A DNA stretch of 64,000 nt from Phlebopus portentosus (GCA_037892935.1 JAYXKI010000018.1:62001-126000); one strand, 5' to 3'. Positions 35,837 through 47,816 are shown, counted from the stretch's first letter. Program-made: numbers and translations. Notes: generated from the sequence alone by a model not told the origin.

Positions 35837-38800
35837 ACGTCGGAACGACTGGTCGGTCTCCTAAAGGACTCTTTTCGTTGGACTCGTTAAAATATAATTG
35901 TCCTGTTGTACAATATCAAGATGCGAATATCAGTGACGGTTTCACCCTTCGAAAGATCCTTACTGACGTGCTGCCAGATGAATCTGAAGAGGACGACGAT
36001 GACTTCGAGGTCTATGAAGATTTATTTGTCAGAAGAGCAGATTCGCAAGCAGGTGAGTTGAGTGAGGAGGAGCGGAATCAAACCGCTATAAAAAATGAGG
36101 TTGTGACGGAAGTACCTTACCATGAGAACGTTGTTGCTCAGGCGGACGCTACTGAAGCAGTGTGGGATGTGGTAGGCAGACGCGCGGCCGAGGTATGGCG
36201 CGAGGGTATTGTGGACACAGACCAGTTCGTGCGACGAGCGGGAGGAAAAGAGCTCGACGCCTTCGTTAGCATCGTACACCCAAAGGTAGCAGGAGATGAT
36301 GAAGTAGACTTGTCGAACCCCCTACTCGAAGAGGAAAACTTCATTGATGCTCATGCACTGATCGACTCAGGATGCACGGGCTCATGCATCGACGAAGGTT
36401 TTGTCAAACGATACGGTTTCCCCACCCAAAGGTACATTCGGCCTAGACCAGTCTTCAACGCTGACGGAACAAGCAACGAAGCGGGGTTGATCAAGGAATA
36501 TGTAGTTGTGCGGATGTTTTTCGGGAAACATGAGGAGGAGATTCGACTGGCGGTGACATCCTTGGCATCGAGCAACATCTTCCTCGGACATGACTGGTTG
36601 ACGAAGCACAATCCTGAGATCGACTGGAAGTTAGGAACAGTCAAGTTCACACGTTGCCCTGACGAATGTGAGTCGTCGCTATCGAGCGAGGAGATAGACG
36701 AGGAGTTTGTGAGGAATGTGCGGATGAAGGAAGCGGCGAAGTGGCCGCCTTACCTGGAGGAATACGCTGACGTCTTTAGTGAGGAATCGTTCGAACGCTT
36801 ACCAAACCACCGAACGTGGGACCACGCTATTGACCTTAAACCGGATTTCAAACCCAGCGATTGCAAGGTTTATCCATTGTCACCGAAAGAACAAGAGGCG
36901 ATGAAGGAGTTCATAGAAGAGAACCTAGCATTGGGACGTATCCGACAGTCGAAATCCCCGATGGCGTCTCCATTCTTCTTTATCAAGAAGGAAGATGGGA
37001 GCCTATGAGCGATCCAAGACTATCGAAAGCTCAACGAAGGGACGGTCAAGAACAAATATCCATTGCCATTGATAAATGAACTCATCGACAAGGTCAAGGA
37101 TGCAAGGTACATCACAAAGCTTGACGTTCGTTGGGGGTACTACAACATCCGGATTCGCGAGGGAGACGAGTGGAAGGCAGCATTTCGGACAAACCTAGGC
37201 TTATTCGAACCCACAGTTATGTTCTTTGGCTTGTGTAATGCGCCAGCGACGTTCCAAGGCTTTATGAACGACATCTTTCGGGAGCTAATTCATGAGGGTA
37301 TCGTCATCATTTACCTCGATGACATTCTCATCTTCTCGAATGATCTAGAGGAACATCACAGACGCACCAAACGAGTTTTTGAGATACTTCGCCAAAACGG
37401 ACTTTTCCTAAAGCCACAGAAGTGCGAATTCGAAGTTGACACAGTCAAGTACCTCGGACACATCATTGGCAACGGCGAAGTTCGAATGGATCCCAAGAAG
37501 ACGGCAGCAGTCCAGGAGTGGCCAAGCCCGCGGAACGTCCATGAACTGCAACAATTCCTGGGACTAGGGAATTGGTTGCGACGTTTTGTTAAGGATTACA
37601 GCTCGGTCATCAAACCCTTAACTACGCTGACAGGTAAGGTGGAGTGGAAGTGGGGAGAGAAGGAACAACAAGCATTCGAAGAGTTGAAGGGTCGGTTGAG
37701 TAGTCCCCCAGTTCTAGCCATCCCAAACGAGGAGGGTCCTTTCCGGGTCGAAGCAGATGCGTCGGACTTTGCATCTGGAGGGGTGCTCCTTCAGAAACAA
37801 GACGACAAGTGGAGGGTGATAGCCTATCGATCATCGACTTTCTTGGAGGCCGAACGAAATTACGAGATCTATAACAAAGAGATGCTCGCAATCATTCAAG
37901 CTCTTAAGGAATGGCGCAATACCTCCAAGGAGCCAAGAGATCTTTCGAAGTATGGACCGATCACGCAAACTTGATGTATTTCCGATCGCCTCAAAAGTTG
38001 AATCGTCGACAAGCTCGTTGGCGACTCGATTTAGCCAAATTCAACTTTACATTAGTACACAAGCCAGGGAAGACATTGGGTAAGGCTGACATATTATTGT
38101 GGCGGGCGGACTACAACAAGGGCGAATGGGATAATGAAGACATCACGTTCATCAGAGACGAATGGCTGGTCAGGGGAACAGTGGAGACGTCAAGAGATGT
38201 GCTGAGCGAAAAGATTCGAAAGGCACAAATGGAGTTGAATGAGGAAGAGAGACCGACGAACTTAGTGTTCGTAGATGGGTTGTGGAAAAAAGAGGTGATG
38301 GTTAAGCTCTCGAGGACAAAGATGAAGAAGTTTCAAAACGTTTTCGTACCGACGAGCGTGAGGGAGGAAGTGATGAGGGAGTGTCACGACTCAACGTTAG
38401 CAGGCCACCCAGGAGCAAACAAGACCGTTGCACTAGCAAGCAGAGGTTTCTGGTGGCCTAATATGTACGTCGATGTCAGGAATTACGTGCGAGGATGCGA
38501 TCGTTGTCAGTGGACAAAGGCCCTCAGAACAACAAGGGCAAAGGTTTTGCACCCTAACGAGGTGCCAGAGGCGCCATGGCAAGTTGTCACGGTCGACCTG
38601 ATCGGAGAGTTGCCGGAGTCAAATGGATTTAATGCGATTTGTGTGGTAGTCGACTGCTTCAGCAAACAAATCCATGCGATACCAACGACGACGAAATTGA
38701 CGGCAGAAGGGATGGCCAGGATTTATAGGGACCATGTCTTCCGATTGCACAGTTTACCTCGAAAGATCATCCACGACCAAGGGGTACAGTTCGATGCGAA

Positions 38801-39710
38801 GATGATGAGGGAGTTGTACAAACTCCTTCACATCGAAGGTAATCCATCAACGGCATACCACCCTCAAACTGATGGACAGATGGAACGAGTTAATTAAGAA
38901 CTCAAACAGTACCTTCGACTATACATCAATCATCGACAGTCGGACTGGGCAGACTGGTTAGCTCTTGCAGAGTTTGCGCACAACAATCGCAAACATTCGG
39001 CGACCAAACTATCACCCTTCTTCATCAACATGGGACAACACCCTTCAGGCTTTACGGGCGTTGAAACGACCTCGTCCAATCTATCAGCAGAAGAGTTTGC
39101 TAAACATGTCAAGGGAATACACGAACTCGCTCAGGCCAATCTGACCCAGGCCAATGAAGACATGAAGCGCTTTTATGATCGTCATGCCGGAAAGTCGGTA
39201 GTATATGAGATGGGACAAAAGGTCTTCTTGGATGGTCGAAACATTAAGACGATCCGACCGACGAAGAAGATGGACGACAAATGGTTTGGCCCATTCGAGG
39301 TAATGGAAAAGGTGGGCGCGAGCGCGTATAAGCTAAAAATCCCAAAGACATGGAAACACGTTCATCCCGTCTTTAACGAGATCCTGCTCAAACCAGCCGT
39401 TCAACCGTTTTTCGAATCACAGAAGAAGCCGCCTCCACCTCCGCCAGTGATCATTGACGAACAGGAAGAGTACGAGGTTGAAGAAATACTCGACTCACGT
39501 CTACATCGAGGAAAGCTCCAATTCTTGGTCAAGTGGGTTGGATATGAGGAAGCGACATGGCAGCCGGAATCCGACGTCAAGGATAATGCACAGGAATCAA
39601 TTCAAGAATTCTATCGCAAACATCCTGGAGCTCCACGAAAGTTAACAATACCTCGACAAAGCATGCGAGCACTGTATAGGTTCACATCATCAGAAGGATT
39701 ATGTGGTTAG
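35812..39710 (+). pseudogene. Pol of copy B with stops and a frameshift
   Basis: Protease [13 protein letters not shown] (~36355), RT with IIYLDDILIFS (~37310), RNase H VEADASDFASGGV (~37750), integrase zinc finger and D..D35E core (HDQGVQF ~38772, TDGQMERVN ~38872), chromodomain YEVEEILDSRLHRGKLQFLV (~39470). Lesions: TGA 37006-37008 (CGA in C and D), one-base deletion near 37914, TAA near 38895-38897, and an early TAG at 39708-39710 (TGG in copy C). The gag-pol heptamer is GGATTTT here, not GGGTTTT. Confidence 0.92.
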
Positions 39711-39739
39711 TCGGGACGCCCAACCTTGAGAGGGGGTGA

Positions 39740-40211
39740 TGTAAGGACTCGAACATTTTCTTTTATTTTCTTTTATTTTCTCATATCATCTTTCGCTTTA
39801 TTTTATTTTATTTCACCTTTCCTTTACATTACTAATCCTCATTTACTAATTCCGTTCTCTCCGTCGTGGCTTATTCATCTTCAGTCATCAGCCATGACTA
39901 AATCTGCTCCTTCCGCCATGACGCTCACTAATCACTCCACTCTCTTATCATGTGACTCCTTATTAGAGTAGACCTTTCCCAGGCTCGAAGTCTATATAAG
40001 TAGATAGTTTGACTCGTTTGTTTCCTTGTCTTTCTATTCTACTTACCCTCACTTCGACATAGGTATCTACTCTTGTATTAATAGTTTATTGAATTCTACT
40101 TACCCTCACTTCGACATAGCGTGTGTATAGCCCAGCAACTCGCATTAGCCAGTTGTTTGTTGTTGTGTTGGCCGCCTCAAGATCGACGCCTGTTAGTCTC
40201 GCCGCCTAACA
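39740..40211 (+). repeat. 3' LTR of copy B (472 bp)
   Basis: Preceded by a purine tract (gagaggggg at ~39729-39736), the plus-strand primer. Ends at 40211 followed by the ACCGG duplication. Confidence 0.95.
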
Positions 40212-41036
40212 ACCGGTCCGTGGTTTAAGAAGATTGGGACAAAGATTCAACCACGGTATCTCGAATCTGATGTAGATCTTGATGAGCTTGTGCAAGGGTT
40301 CAAGAAGTATCTCGAGGAGCTGAAGAAGAAGTGCAAGGTCGATAGTGCAGGCGAAATTGTGCTTATGAACATGAACAATGAATGGGTAAATGTGATCGTT
40401 TGCCTTTCTCTCTTTCACATGTTGATGCGCGAATTACGTTCCATTTAGAAGGGTTCTAAACGCTCAGGAAGCGTACTTCAGAATGCGACCAAACCAACCA
40501 GTGCAGCTGAAGCAACGAAAGGTGACCTGAATGCAATGCTCGCACCTCATATTAAGGAGATCAAGCAAAACCTACGGTGCAGCATGCATCCGGAGGAAGT
40601 TTGTTATGTTCGTGCCGATGGCACCCATATATATTATACAATGAAGAATTATTTTGATCATACAAGGCTCCTAGTACGTGTCTTACTCTCATCTATGTGA
40701 TTCTGGAGGCTTCTGAGCTTTTGTAGCTAAGTAAAGCTCCGGGCGTGACAGCTTCGGAGGTTCCCAAGCAGCTGAACTTGCTCGACTACCACAAATCAAA
40801 GCGAACTGTGCAGACCACCTTAGGTTCAACTGCCATAGGCATGCAGCAGGGGCTTACAAACCAAGCTGGCGCTGGTCAAGCACAAGCGGATGGGGATCCA
40901 CAGACCAAACCAGGTGTAGAAAATTCCAGTGCTGGAAGGACTCGCCATGCATCACCATCGCCCGCCTCCCAGCCTGCACGAGACAGGCCGAGGGATGACA
41001 GAAGGTACCGTGGATCATTGCATGGAGGGAAGTGTC
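40212..41036 (+). pseudogene. AT-hook-like host gene, 3' part (exons 3-5), ended by copy D
   Basis: With copy B and one ACCGG removed, exon 3 reads straight through the insertion (LGYTG/PWFKKIGTKIQ), to 40385. Intron 40386-40448, exon 4 40449-40673 (PHIKEIKQNLRCSMHPEEVC..), intron 40674-40736, exon 5 from 40737 (LSKAPGVTASEVPKQLNLLD..), cut at 41036 by the LTR of copy D. Intron ends gtaaat..tttag and gtacgt..tgtag. Possible last piece of the same exon at 54666-54835. No domain recognised in this half; the Lys-rich helix YLEELKKKCKVD and the Pro/Ser/Arg-rich end are the only features. Confidence 0.55.
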
Positions 41037-41457
41037 TGTTAGGCAGCGAGACTAACGGGCGTCGATCTCGAGGCGGCCAACACAAACAACAAACAACTGG
41101 CTAACGCGAGTCGCCGGGCTATACGCACGCTATGTCGCAGTGAAGGTAAGTAGAATTCAGCAAACTAATAATACAAGAGTAGATACCTATGTCGCAGTGA
41201 AGGTAAGTAGAATAGAAAGACAAGGAACGAAAGAGTCAAACTATCTACTTATATAGACTTTGAGTGCGGGAAAGGTCTACTCTATTAGAAAGTCACATGA
41301 CAAAGAATGAGATGATTAGTGAGCGTGATAGAACGTTGTGGAATGTTCCGGCAATTGGATGAGTAAGCGCATAAGAAAAAAATAAAAGAAAAGGAAAAAG
41401 AATATTAAAATGAATGATGACATAAGAAAAGAAAAGGAAAATGTTCGAGTCCTTACA
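41037..41457 (-). repeat. 3' LTR of copy D (421 bp)
   Basis: TG..CA ends in element orientation; next to it, 41458-41470 is the reverse complement of the purine tract (tcaccccctctc). Confidence 0.93.
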
Positions 41458-41680
41458 TCACCCCCTCTCAAGGTTGGGCGTCCCGACCAACCACATAATC
41501 CTTCTGGCGACGTGAACCTATACAGTGCTCGCATGCTTTGTCGAGGTATTGTTAACTTTCGTGGAGCTCCAGGATGTTTGCGATAGAATTCTTGAATTGA
41601 TTCCTGTGCATTATCCTTGACGTCGGATTCCGGCTGCCATGTCGCTTCCTCATATCCAACCCACTTGACCAAGAACTGGA
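41458..41680 (-). pseudogene. Copy D pol, C-terminal chromodomain end
   Basis: Minus-strand frame ..LVKWVGYEEATWQPESDVKD.. to the end of Pol, the stretch separated from the rest of the gene by insertion of copy C at 41681. Confidence 0.85.
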
Positions 41681-42081
41681 TGTAAGGACTCGAACATTTT
41701 CCTTTTCTTTTCTGACGTCACCATTTATTTTAATATTCTTTTTCTTTTCTTTTATTTTTCTTATGCGCTTATTCATCCTTTTGCCGGAACATTCCACAAT
41801 GTTCTATCACGCTTACTAATTATCCCATTCCTTGTCATGTGACTTCCCATTAGGGTAGACCTTTCCCACGCCCAAAGTCTATATAAGTAGATAGTTTGAC
41901 TCTTTCGTTCCTTGTCTTTCTATTCTACTTACCTTCACTGCGACCTAGCGTTCGACGGTCTGGACTTAAGCCTCGTCTTAGCTGTCTTGACCTGAGCGAC
42001 GTGTTTGGGATTATCTCATTCACGCTTGTTTGTTGTTGTGTTGGCCTGCCTCGACTCAGTCCTTGAGCCGTCCGCCTAACA
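41681..42081 (+). repeat. 5' LTR of copy C (401 bp)
   Basis: TATATAAG at ~41880 and GTCTTTCTATT at 41914-41924 define the probable start of transcription. Only one copy of the 27-bp repeat found in copies A, B, D and E. Confidence 0.95.
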
Positions 42082-42082
42082 T

Positions 42083-42093
42083 AATAGAAAGAC
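42083..42093 (+). promoter_or_regulatory. Putative self-primer binding site, copy C
   Basis: AATAGAAAGAC, perfect complement of 41914-41924, one base after the LTR. The 3' LTR has one C to T change in its matching stretch. Confidence 0.7.
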
Positions 42094-42497
42094 CTACCTC
42101 TGGCTCACGCCCGATTCCGTTGTCGTCGAGCGCTCGCCTGTGACGTGTCCCCTGAAGTATATCTTCGAAGGACGACATCGAACGAAACCCGGTTCCTACC
42201 GTGCAGACAACAAACCCCTATCTTGCCCGTCGAAGTCCGATTGACTCCGACGTGACCCGATAGTACCCGAAGTATCAACCAATCACATCACCGTGGCGCT
42301 CCGAATCACCCTTCTCTGGAACTCCCATCAAACCTTCTCGTGGGTAACGCATAGAGTCCAGTCGTCGACAAGTATCTCCTTCATTATCTACCTCGGAGCC
42401 TTTCGTTTAGTCATCAATTTCAAAGACGAGCCGGTTATCCGAAGTCGGTCCCGCCCGAACAGCATCCCGATCCCCGTTCCACCCCCAGCCTATCAAG

Positions 42498-43952
42498 GTG
42501 GAGCTAACTGACGAGCAACGAGCGGCCCTCCCTGCGAACTCTAGGTGGAGCGCCTCGTGGGGACATTATATCGTCAAAGCAGGAAATCAAGTCTTCGGCG
42601 CCTGGTGGGACGAGACTGCCAAGAGGTGGTACTCCCAGAGGGAAGGAAGGTCCATCCACTGGAGAGTGAAACAAGAAGACGACGTAGACGAGCCCTCACC
42701 TCCTACTCCAACGCAACCAACGGCCCCCTTACCAGAACCATCGGGTTCGACCACTCAAGCGTTGGCCCCCACTGTCGAGCCTTCTCCGGCGTTTGGAAAG
42801 TTCCGAGAACCAGCGCCGCTTATACCAAGTGAAGAAGATGAAGAAGAAGAAGAAGAACACGAGATGTCATTATCGAAGGAAGCAATGACTGATCTCGCGA
42901 CGGCGGTCGCACTAGCGCTCCAAGCTGCAGGCGAAGGTGCGAACCAAGGATCAAAGGTGTCGAAGAAGGTCCACGTCGCCAAACCAAGAGACTTCGATGG
43001 TGAACACGATTATGTGGACTTCAAGCGAGAGCTGCGCCTCTACATCTACGCATCTGAGTCAGAATTCAGGACGAACAAGAGTAAGATTATGTTCGCCCTG
43101 TCGTACATGAAGAGTGGTGCTGCGGCTCGCTGGGCAGAGAGTTACACCAGTGGAGCAGTCGATGCAGACGGCAACCTGACGTTCACGGACGCCTGGGACG
43201 CCTTCTTAAAGAAGCTGGACACTTCGTTCGATGACCCTGCCAGATCCCAAAAGGCCTTCGAACGACTAGATGCAATGTACCAAGGAGACCTCAACGCCGA
43301 CGAGTTTTTCAACAAGTTTGACATTTGTCGAGTGGATGCTGGCCTAGCAACAGAGGCACACGACGAATGGTTGATGAGTCGCCTGAAGAGGGCGCTAAAC
43401 CCGAAGGTTGTGGAAGGGGTCATGAGATTGCCCAATGAACCGACGCCGTATGAAGAGTTCAAGAAAGCCGCCGTCAAGGTCGACAGGGTCGAGCGCCAAA
43501 TCAGGGACCTAATGGCTGAACGTCGGAAAAAGACAATTAGTTCGACAGCGATGAAACCAACTCCGACACCACCAATGAGACGTTTTATGCCGCCTCAACA
43601 AGCAGCCCGTCCTTTCATACCCCCCGCTCAAGATCGTCGTGATGCTACAGGAGTAACGTATGGAGGCTTAGGACAACCCATGGATGTAATGATGAACCAG
43701 GCGCGTCGTACACGTGCTTGTTACAAGTGTGGTCAGGTGGGCCATTACATCAGGGAATGCCCGCGAGGTCGTGAAGCAATACGTGCCATCATTGCAGCCT
43801 TCGTCCCAGCAGACAGAAAGGCGCTCTTCGAGGAACTCGGCCAAGCAAAGGAATCTTCTTTCGAAGAGGACGACGACGACGATGTACGAGCGGTACCCGC
43901 TGAGCTGGAAGAACTCATAGAAGGTGAGGGTTTTCCAGAAGACCAGGCGTAG
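42498..43952 (+). CDS. Gag polyprotein of copy C, intact (484 residues)
   Basis: Forms the capsid of the retrotransposon particle and binds its RNA. From the GTG at 42498: ELTDEQRAALP, WWDETAKRWYSQ (~residue 35-46), Pro/Thr-rich linker, acidic run (~113-123), MSLSKEAMTDLATAVALAL (an internal ATG that could be an alternative start), capsid-like part with RELRLYIYASESEF and KIMFALSYMKSG, basic linker, zinc knuckle CYKCGQVGHYIREC (~406-419), acidic end. Stops at TAG 43950-43952. The pol frame is open from 43928, overlapping by 25 nt. The only unbroken Gag in the window. No ATG lies in frame upstream of 42498, so the start is uncertain. Confidence 0.88.
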   Translation: MELTDEQRAALPANSRWSASWGHYIVKAGNQVFGAWWDETAKRWYSQREGRSIHWRVKQEDDVDEPSPPTPTQPTAPLPEPSGSTTQALAPTVEPSPAFGKFREPAPLIPSEEDEEEEEEHEMSLSKEAMTDLATAVALALQAAGEGANQGSKVSKKVHVAKPRDFDGEHDYVDFKRELRLYIYASESEFRTNKSKIMFALSYMKSGAAARWAESYTSGAVDADGNLTFTDAWDAFLKKLDTSFDDPARSQKAFERLDAMYQGDLNADEFFNKFDICRVDAGLATEAHDEWLMSRLKRALNPKVVEGVMRLPNEPTPYEEFKKAAVKVDRVERQIRDLMAERRKKTISSTAMKPTPTPPMRRFMPPQQAARPFIPPAQDRRDATGVTYGGLGQPMDVMMNQARRTRACYKCGQVGHYIRECPRGREAIRAIIAAFVPADRKALFEELGQAKESSFEEDDDDDVRAVPAELEELIEGEGFPEDQA

Positions 43953-43970
43953 ACGTCGGAACGACTGGTC
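43928..43970 (+). promoter_or_regulatory. Putative -1 ribosomal frameshift signal, gag to pol, copy C
   Basis: Heptamer G GGT TTT (43928-43934) in the gag frame fits X XXY YYZ. Six bases later comes a two-part stem: GACCA (43941-43945) plus GTCG with CGACTGGTC (43962-43970), with a GAA inner loop. The pol frame has a TGA at 43925-43927, immediately upstream of the heptamer, so the window for slippage starts exactly there. Copy D has the same heptamer (51928-51934, minus strand). Confidence 0.55.
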
Positions 43971-46900
43971 GGTCTCCTAAAGGACTCTTTCCGTTGGACT
44001 CGTTAAAATATAATCGTCCTGTTGTACAATATCAAGATGCGAATACCAGTGACGGTTTCATCCTTCGAAAGATCCTTACCGACGTACTGCCAGATGAATC
44101 TGAAGAGGACAACGATGACTTCGAAGTCTATGAAGATTTATTTGTCAGAAGAACAGATGCGCAAGCAGGCGAATTGAGAAAGGAAGAGCGGAATCAAACC
44201 GCTATAAAAAATGAGGTTGTGGCGGAAGCACCTTACCGCGGGAATGTTGTTGCTCAGGCGAACGTCACTGAAGCAGTGTGGGATGTAGTAGGCAGACGCG
44301 CGGCTGAGGTATGGCGCGAGGGCATTGTGGACGCAGATCAGTTCGTGCGACGGGCGGGAGGAAAGGAGTTGGACGCCTTCGTTAGCATCGTACACCCAAA
44401 GGTAGCAGGTGATGCGAAGTAGACTTGTCGAACCCCCTACTCGAAGAGGAAAACTTCATTGATGCTCATGCACTGATCGACTCAGGGTGCACGGGCTCAT
44501 GCATCGACGAAGGTTTTGTCAAACGGTATGGTTTCCCCACCCAAAGGTACATTCGGCCTAGACCAGTCTTCAATGCTGACGGAACTAGCAACGAGGCTGG
44601 ATTGATCAAGGAATACGTAGTTGTACGAATGTTCTTTGGGAAACACGAGGAAGAGATTCGACTGGCGGTGACATCCTTAGCGTCAAGCAACATCTTCCTC
44701 AGACATGACTGGTTGACGAAGCATAATCCTGAGATTGATTGGAGGTTAGGAACAGTTAAGTTCACCCGTTGCCCTGATGAATGTGAGTCGCCACTGTCGA
44801 GCGAGGAGATAGATGAAGAGTTTGTGAGGAATGTGCGGATGAAGGAAGCGGCAAAATGGCCACCTTACCTGGAGGAATACACCGACGTCTTTAGTGAGGA
44901 ATCGTTCGAACGCTACCAAACCACCGAACGTGGGACCACGCTATTGACCTGAAACCGGATTTCAAACCCAGTGACTGCAAGGTTTACCCGTTATCGCCAA
45001 AAGAACAAGAAGCGATGAGAGAGTTCATTGAGGAAAACCTAGCATCAGGACGTATCCGACAGTCGAAGTCTCCAATGGCGTCACCATTCTTCTTTATCAA
45101 GAAAGAGGATGGGAGCTTACGAGCAATCCAAGACTATCAAAAGCTCAATGAAGGAACGGTCAAGAACAAATACCTGTTGCCACTGATAAATGAGCTCATC
45201 GACAAGGTTAAGGATGCAAGGTACATCACGAAGCTCGACGTTCGTTGGGGATACTACAACATCCGGATTCGCGAGGGAGACGAGTGGAAGGCAGCGTTCC
45301 GGACAAATCTAGGCTTATTCGAACCCACGGTCATGTTCTTTGGCTTGTGTAATGCGCCAGCGACGTTCCAAGGCTTTATGAATGACATCTTTCGGGAGCT
45401 AATTCATGAGGGTATCGTCATCATTTACCTCGATGACATTCTCATCTTCTCGAATGATCTAGAAGAACACCGCAGACGCACTAAACGAGTCTTTGAGATC
45501 CTTCGCCAAAACGGACTTTTCCTAAAGCCGCAGAAGTGCGAGTTCGAAGTTGATACAGTCAAGTACCTCGGGCACATTATTGGCAATGGTGAAGTTCGAA
45601 TGGATCCCAAGAAGACGGCAGCAGTACAGGACTGGCCAGTTCCAAGGAACGTCCACGAACTGCAACAATTCCTGGGATTAGGAAATTGGTTGCGACGTTT
45701 TGTTAAGGATTACAGTTCGGTCGTCAAACCCTTGACTACCCTAACGGGTAAGGTGGAATGGAAATGGGGCGAAGATGAGCAGGCAGCATTTGAGGAATTG
45801 AAGCGTCGTTTGAGTAGTCCTCCCGTGTTAGCGATACCCAACAACGAGGACCCTTTCCGTGTAGAAGCAGATGCGTCGGACTTTGCGACTGGTGGAGTCC
45901 TTCTTCAGAAACAAGACGGTAAATGGAAGGTGATCGCTTATCGGTCGTCAACATTCCTAGAGGCAGAGCGAAACTATGAGATTTACAACAAGGAAATGCT
46001 CGCCATCGTTCAAGCCCTAAAGGAATGGCGACAATATCTCCAGGGAGCTAACCAACCTTTTGAGGTATGGACAGACCATGCAAATCTAACGTACTTCCGA
46101 TCACCGCAGAAGTTAAATCGTCGACAAGCTCGTTGGCGACTCGATTTAGCTGAGTTCGATTTCACGCTAGTCCATAAACCCGGAAAGACATTGGGAAAAG
46201 CTGATCTGTTGTCACGCCGGGCGGATTATGACAAGGGCGAGCGCGATAATGAGAACGTGACTTTCATCAAGAAGGAATGGCTGGTTAGAGGAATGGTTCA
46301 GACGTCAAGAGAAGTACTCGTTGAAAAGGTTGTGGAAGCGCAGAGACAAGAGGACGAGGGAGTGAGGCCGAAGGACGTCGAGAAGAGAGGGGACATGTGG
46401 AGAAAGGGCCACCGACTATATGTACCAGCGAGCATCAGAGAGGACGTCATGAAGGAACACCATGACTCGACCCTGGCAGGACATCCAGGAGCAACAAAGA
46501 CGATCCAGCTGATAGCACGCAGGTACTGGTGGCCGAGGATGAGTGCAGATGTGCGGGTGTACGTGCGGGGGTGTGATCGTTGTCAGCGGACGAAGGCTCT
46601 AAGGACAACGAGAGCAAAGGTTTTGCACCCTAATGAGGTGCCGGAGGCGCCATGGCAGATTGTCACGGTCGACCTAATCGGAGAGTTGCCAGAATCGAAT
46701 GGGTTCAATGCGATTTGCGTAGTGGTCGATCGCTTTAGCAAACAAATCCATGCAATTCCAACAACGACAAAGTTATCGGCGGAAGGCATGGCTAGGATCT
46801 ACAGAGACCATGTCTTCCGATTACACGGACTACCACGGAAGATCATTCATGACCGAGGGGTGCAATTCGACGCAAAGATGATGAAGGAGTTGTACAAGCT

Positions 46901-47804
46901 CCTCCACATTGAAGGCAACCCATCGACAGCGTATCACCCACAAACTGACGGACAGACAGAGCGGGTTAATCAGGAACTAGAACAGTACCTGCGGCTATAC
47001 GTCAACCATCGGCAGTCGGACTGGGCGGACTGGCTGGCTCTCGCAGAATTCGCATACAACAATCGTGAACATTCAGCGACGAAGCTATCTCCCTTCTTCG
47101 TCAATACGGGAATGCACCCCTTAGACTTCACGGGGGTTGGAACGGCATTATCGAACCTGTCAGCAGAAGAATTTGCCAAACATGTCAAGGAGGTGCACGA
47201 ACTCGCTCAAGGTAACCTAACCCAAGCAAACGAAGACATGAAGCGTTTCTACGACCGCCATGCTGGGAAGTCCATTACCTATGAGGCAGGGCAGAAAGTC
47301 TTCTTAGATGGACGAAATATCAAGACGATCCGACCGATGAAGAAGATGGATGATAAATGGTTTGGTCCCTTCGAGGTAGTGGAAAAGGTTGGCGCAAGCG
47401 CATACAGACTCAAACTACCGAAGACCTGGAAGAAGGTCCATCCAGTTTTCAATGAGATCTTGCTCAAACCAGCCGTCCAACCGTCCTTTGAATCGCAGAA
47501 GAAACCACCTCCACCACCGCCAGTGATCATTGATGAGCAGGAAGAGTACGAGGTTGAAGAAATACTCGACTCGCGTCTGCATCGAGGCAAGCTCCAATTC
47601 TTGGTCAAGTGGGTTGGATATGAGGAAGCGACTTGGCAGCCAGAATCCGACGTCAAGGATAATGCGCAGGAGTCAATTCAAGAATTCTACCGCAAACATC
47701 CTGGAGCTCCAAGGAAGTTAACGATACCTCGACAAAGCCTGCGAGCGCTGTACAAGTTCACGTCCTCAGAAGGCTTATGTGGTTGGTCGGGACGCCCAAC
47801 CTTG

Positions 47805-47813
47805 AAGGGGGGG
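47805..47813 (+). other. Polypurine tract of copy C
   Basis: A9-base run of purines, mostly G, ending a few bases before the 3' LTR; expected primer for plus-strand DNA. Confidence 0.7.
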
Positions 47814-47816
47814 TGA

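Larger units (their letters stand above)
33306..40211 (+). mobile_element. Ty3/gypsy chromodomain LTR retrotransposon copy B, full length
   Basis: 6906 bp with 5' LTR 33306-33778 and 3' LTR 39740-40211. The flanks repeat ACCGG (33301-33305 and 40212-40216), proof of insertion at this site. Internal order: primer site, leader, gag, pol (protease, RT, RNase H, integrase, chromodomain), a purine tract before the 3' LTR. The LTRs differ by five substitutions and one indel, four of the substitutions being CpG transitions in the 3' LTR. Both genes carry stops, so the copy is dead. Confidence 0.96.
43928..47816 (+). pseudogene. Pol polyprotein of copy C, two one-base deletions
   Basis: Domains in order: aspartic protease [13 protein letters not shown] (Asp codon 44479-44481); RT, with RAIQDY and IIYLDDILIFS (YLDD 45426-45437); RNase H VEADASDFATGGV (~45865); integrase H..H..C..C finger (HDSTLAGHPGATK to GCDRCQRTK, ~46460-46590) and catalytic VDLIGELP, HDRGVQF and TDGQTERVN with D35E spacing (~46668-46970); chromodomain YEVEEILDSRLHRGKLQFLV and WQPESDVKD (~47545-47665). 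The frame slips at ~44414 (after HPKVAGD) and ~44913 (after EESFER), in each case by loss of one base relative to copies B and D. From 45015 to the TGA at 47814-47816 it is fully open, 933 residues. Chromodomains of this class direct integration to marked chromatin. Confidence 0.92.
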
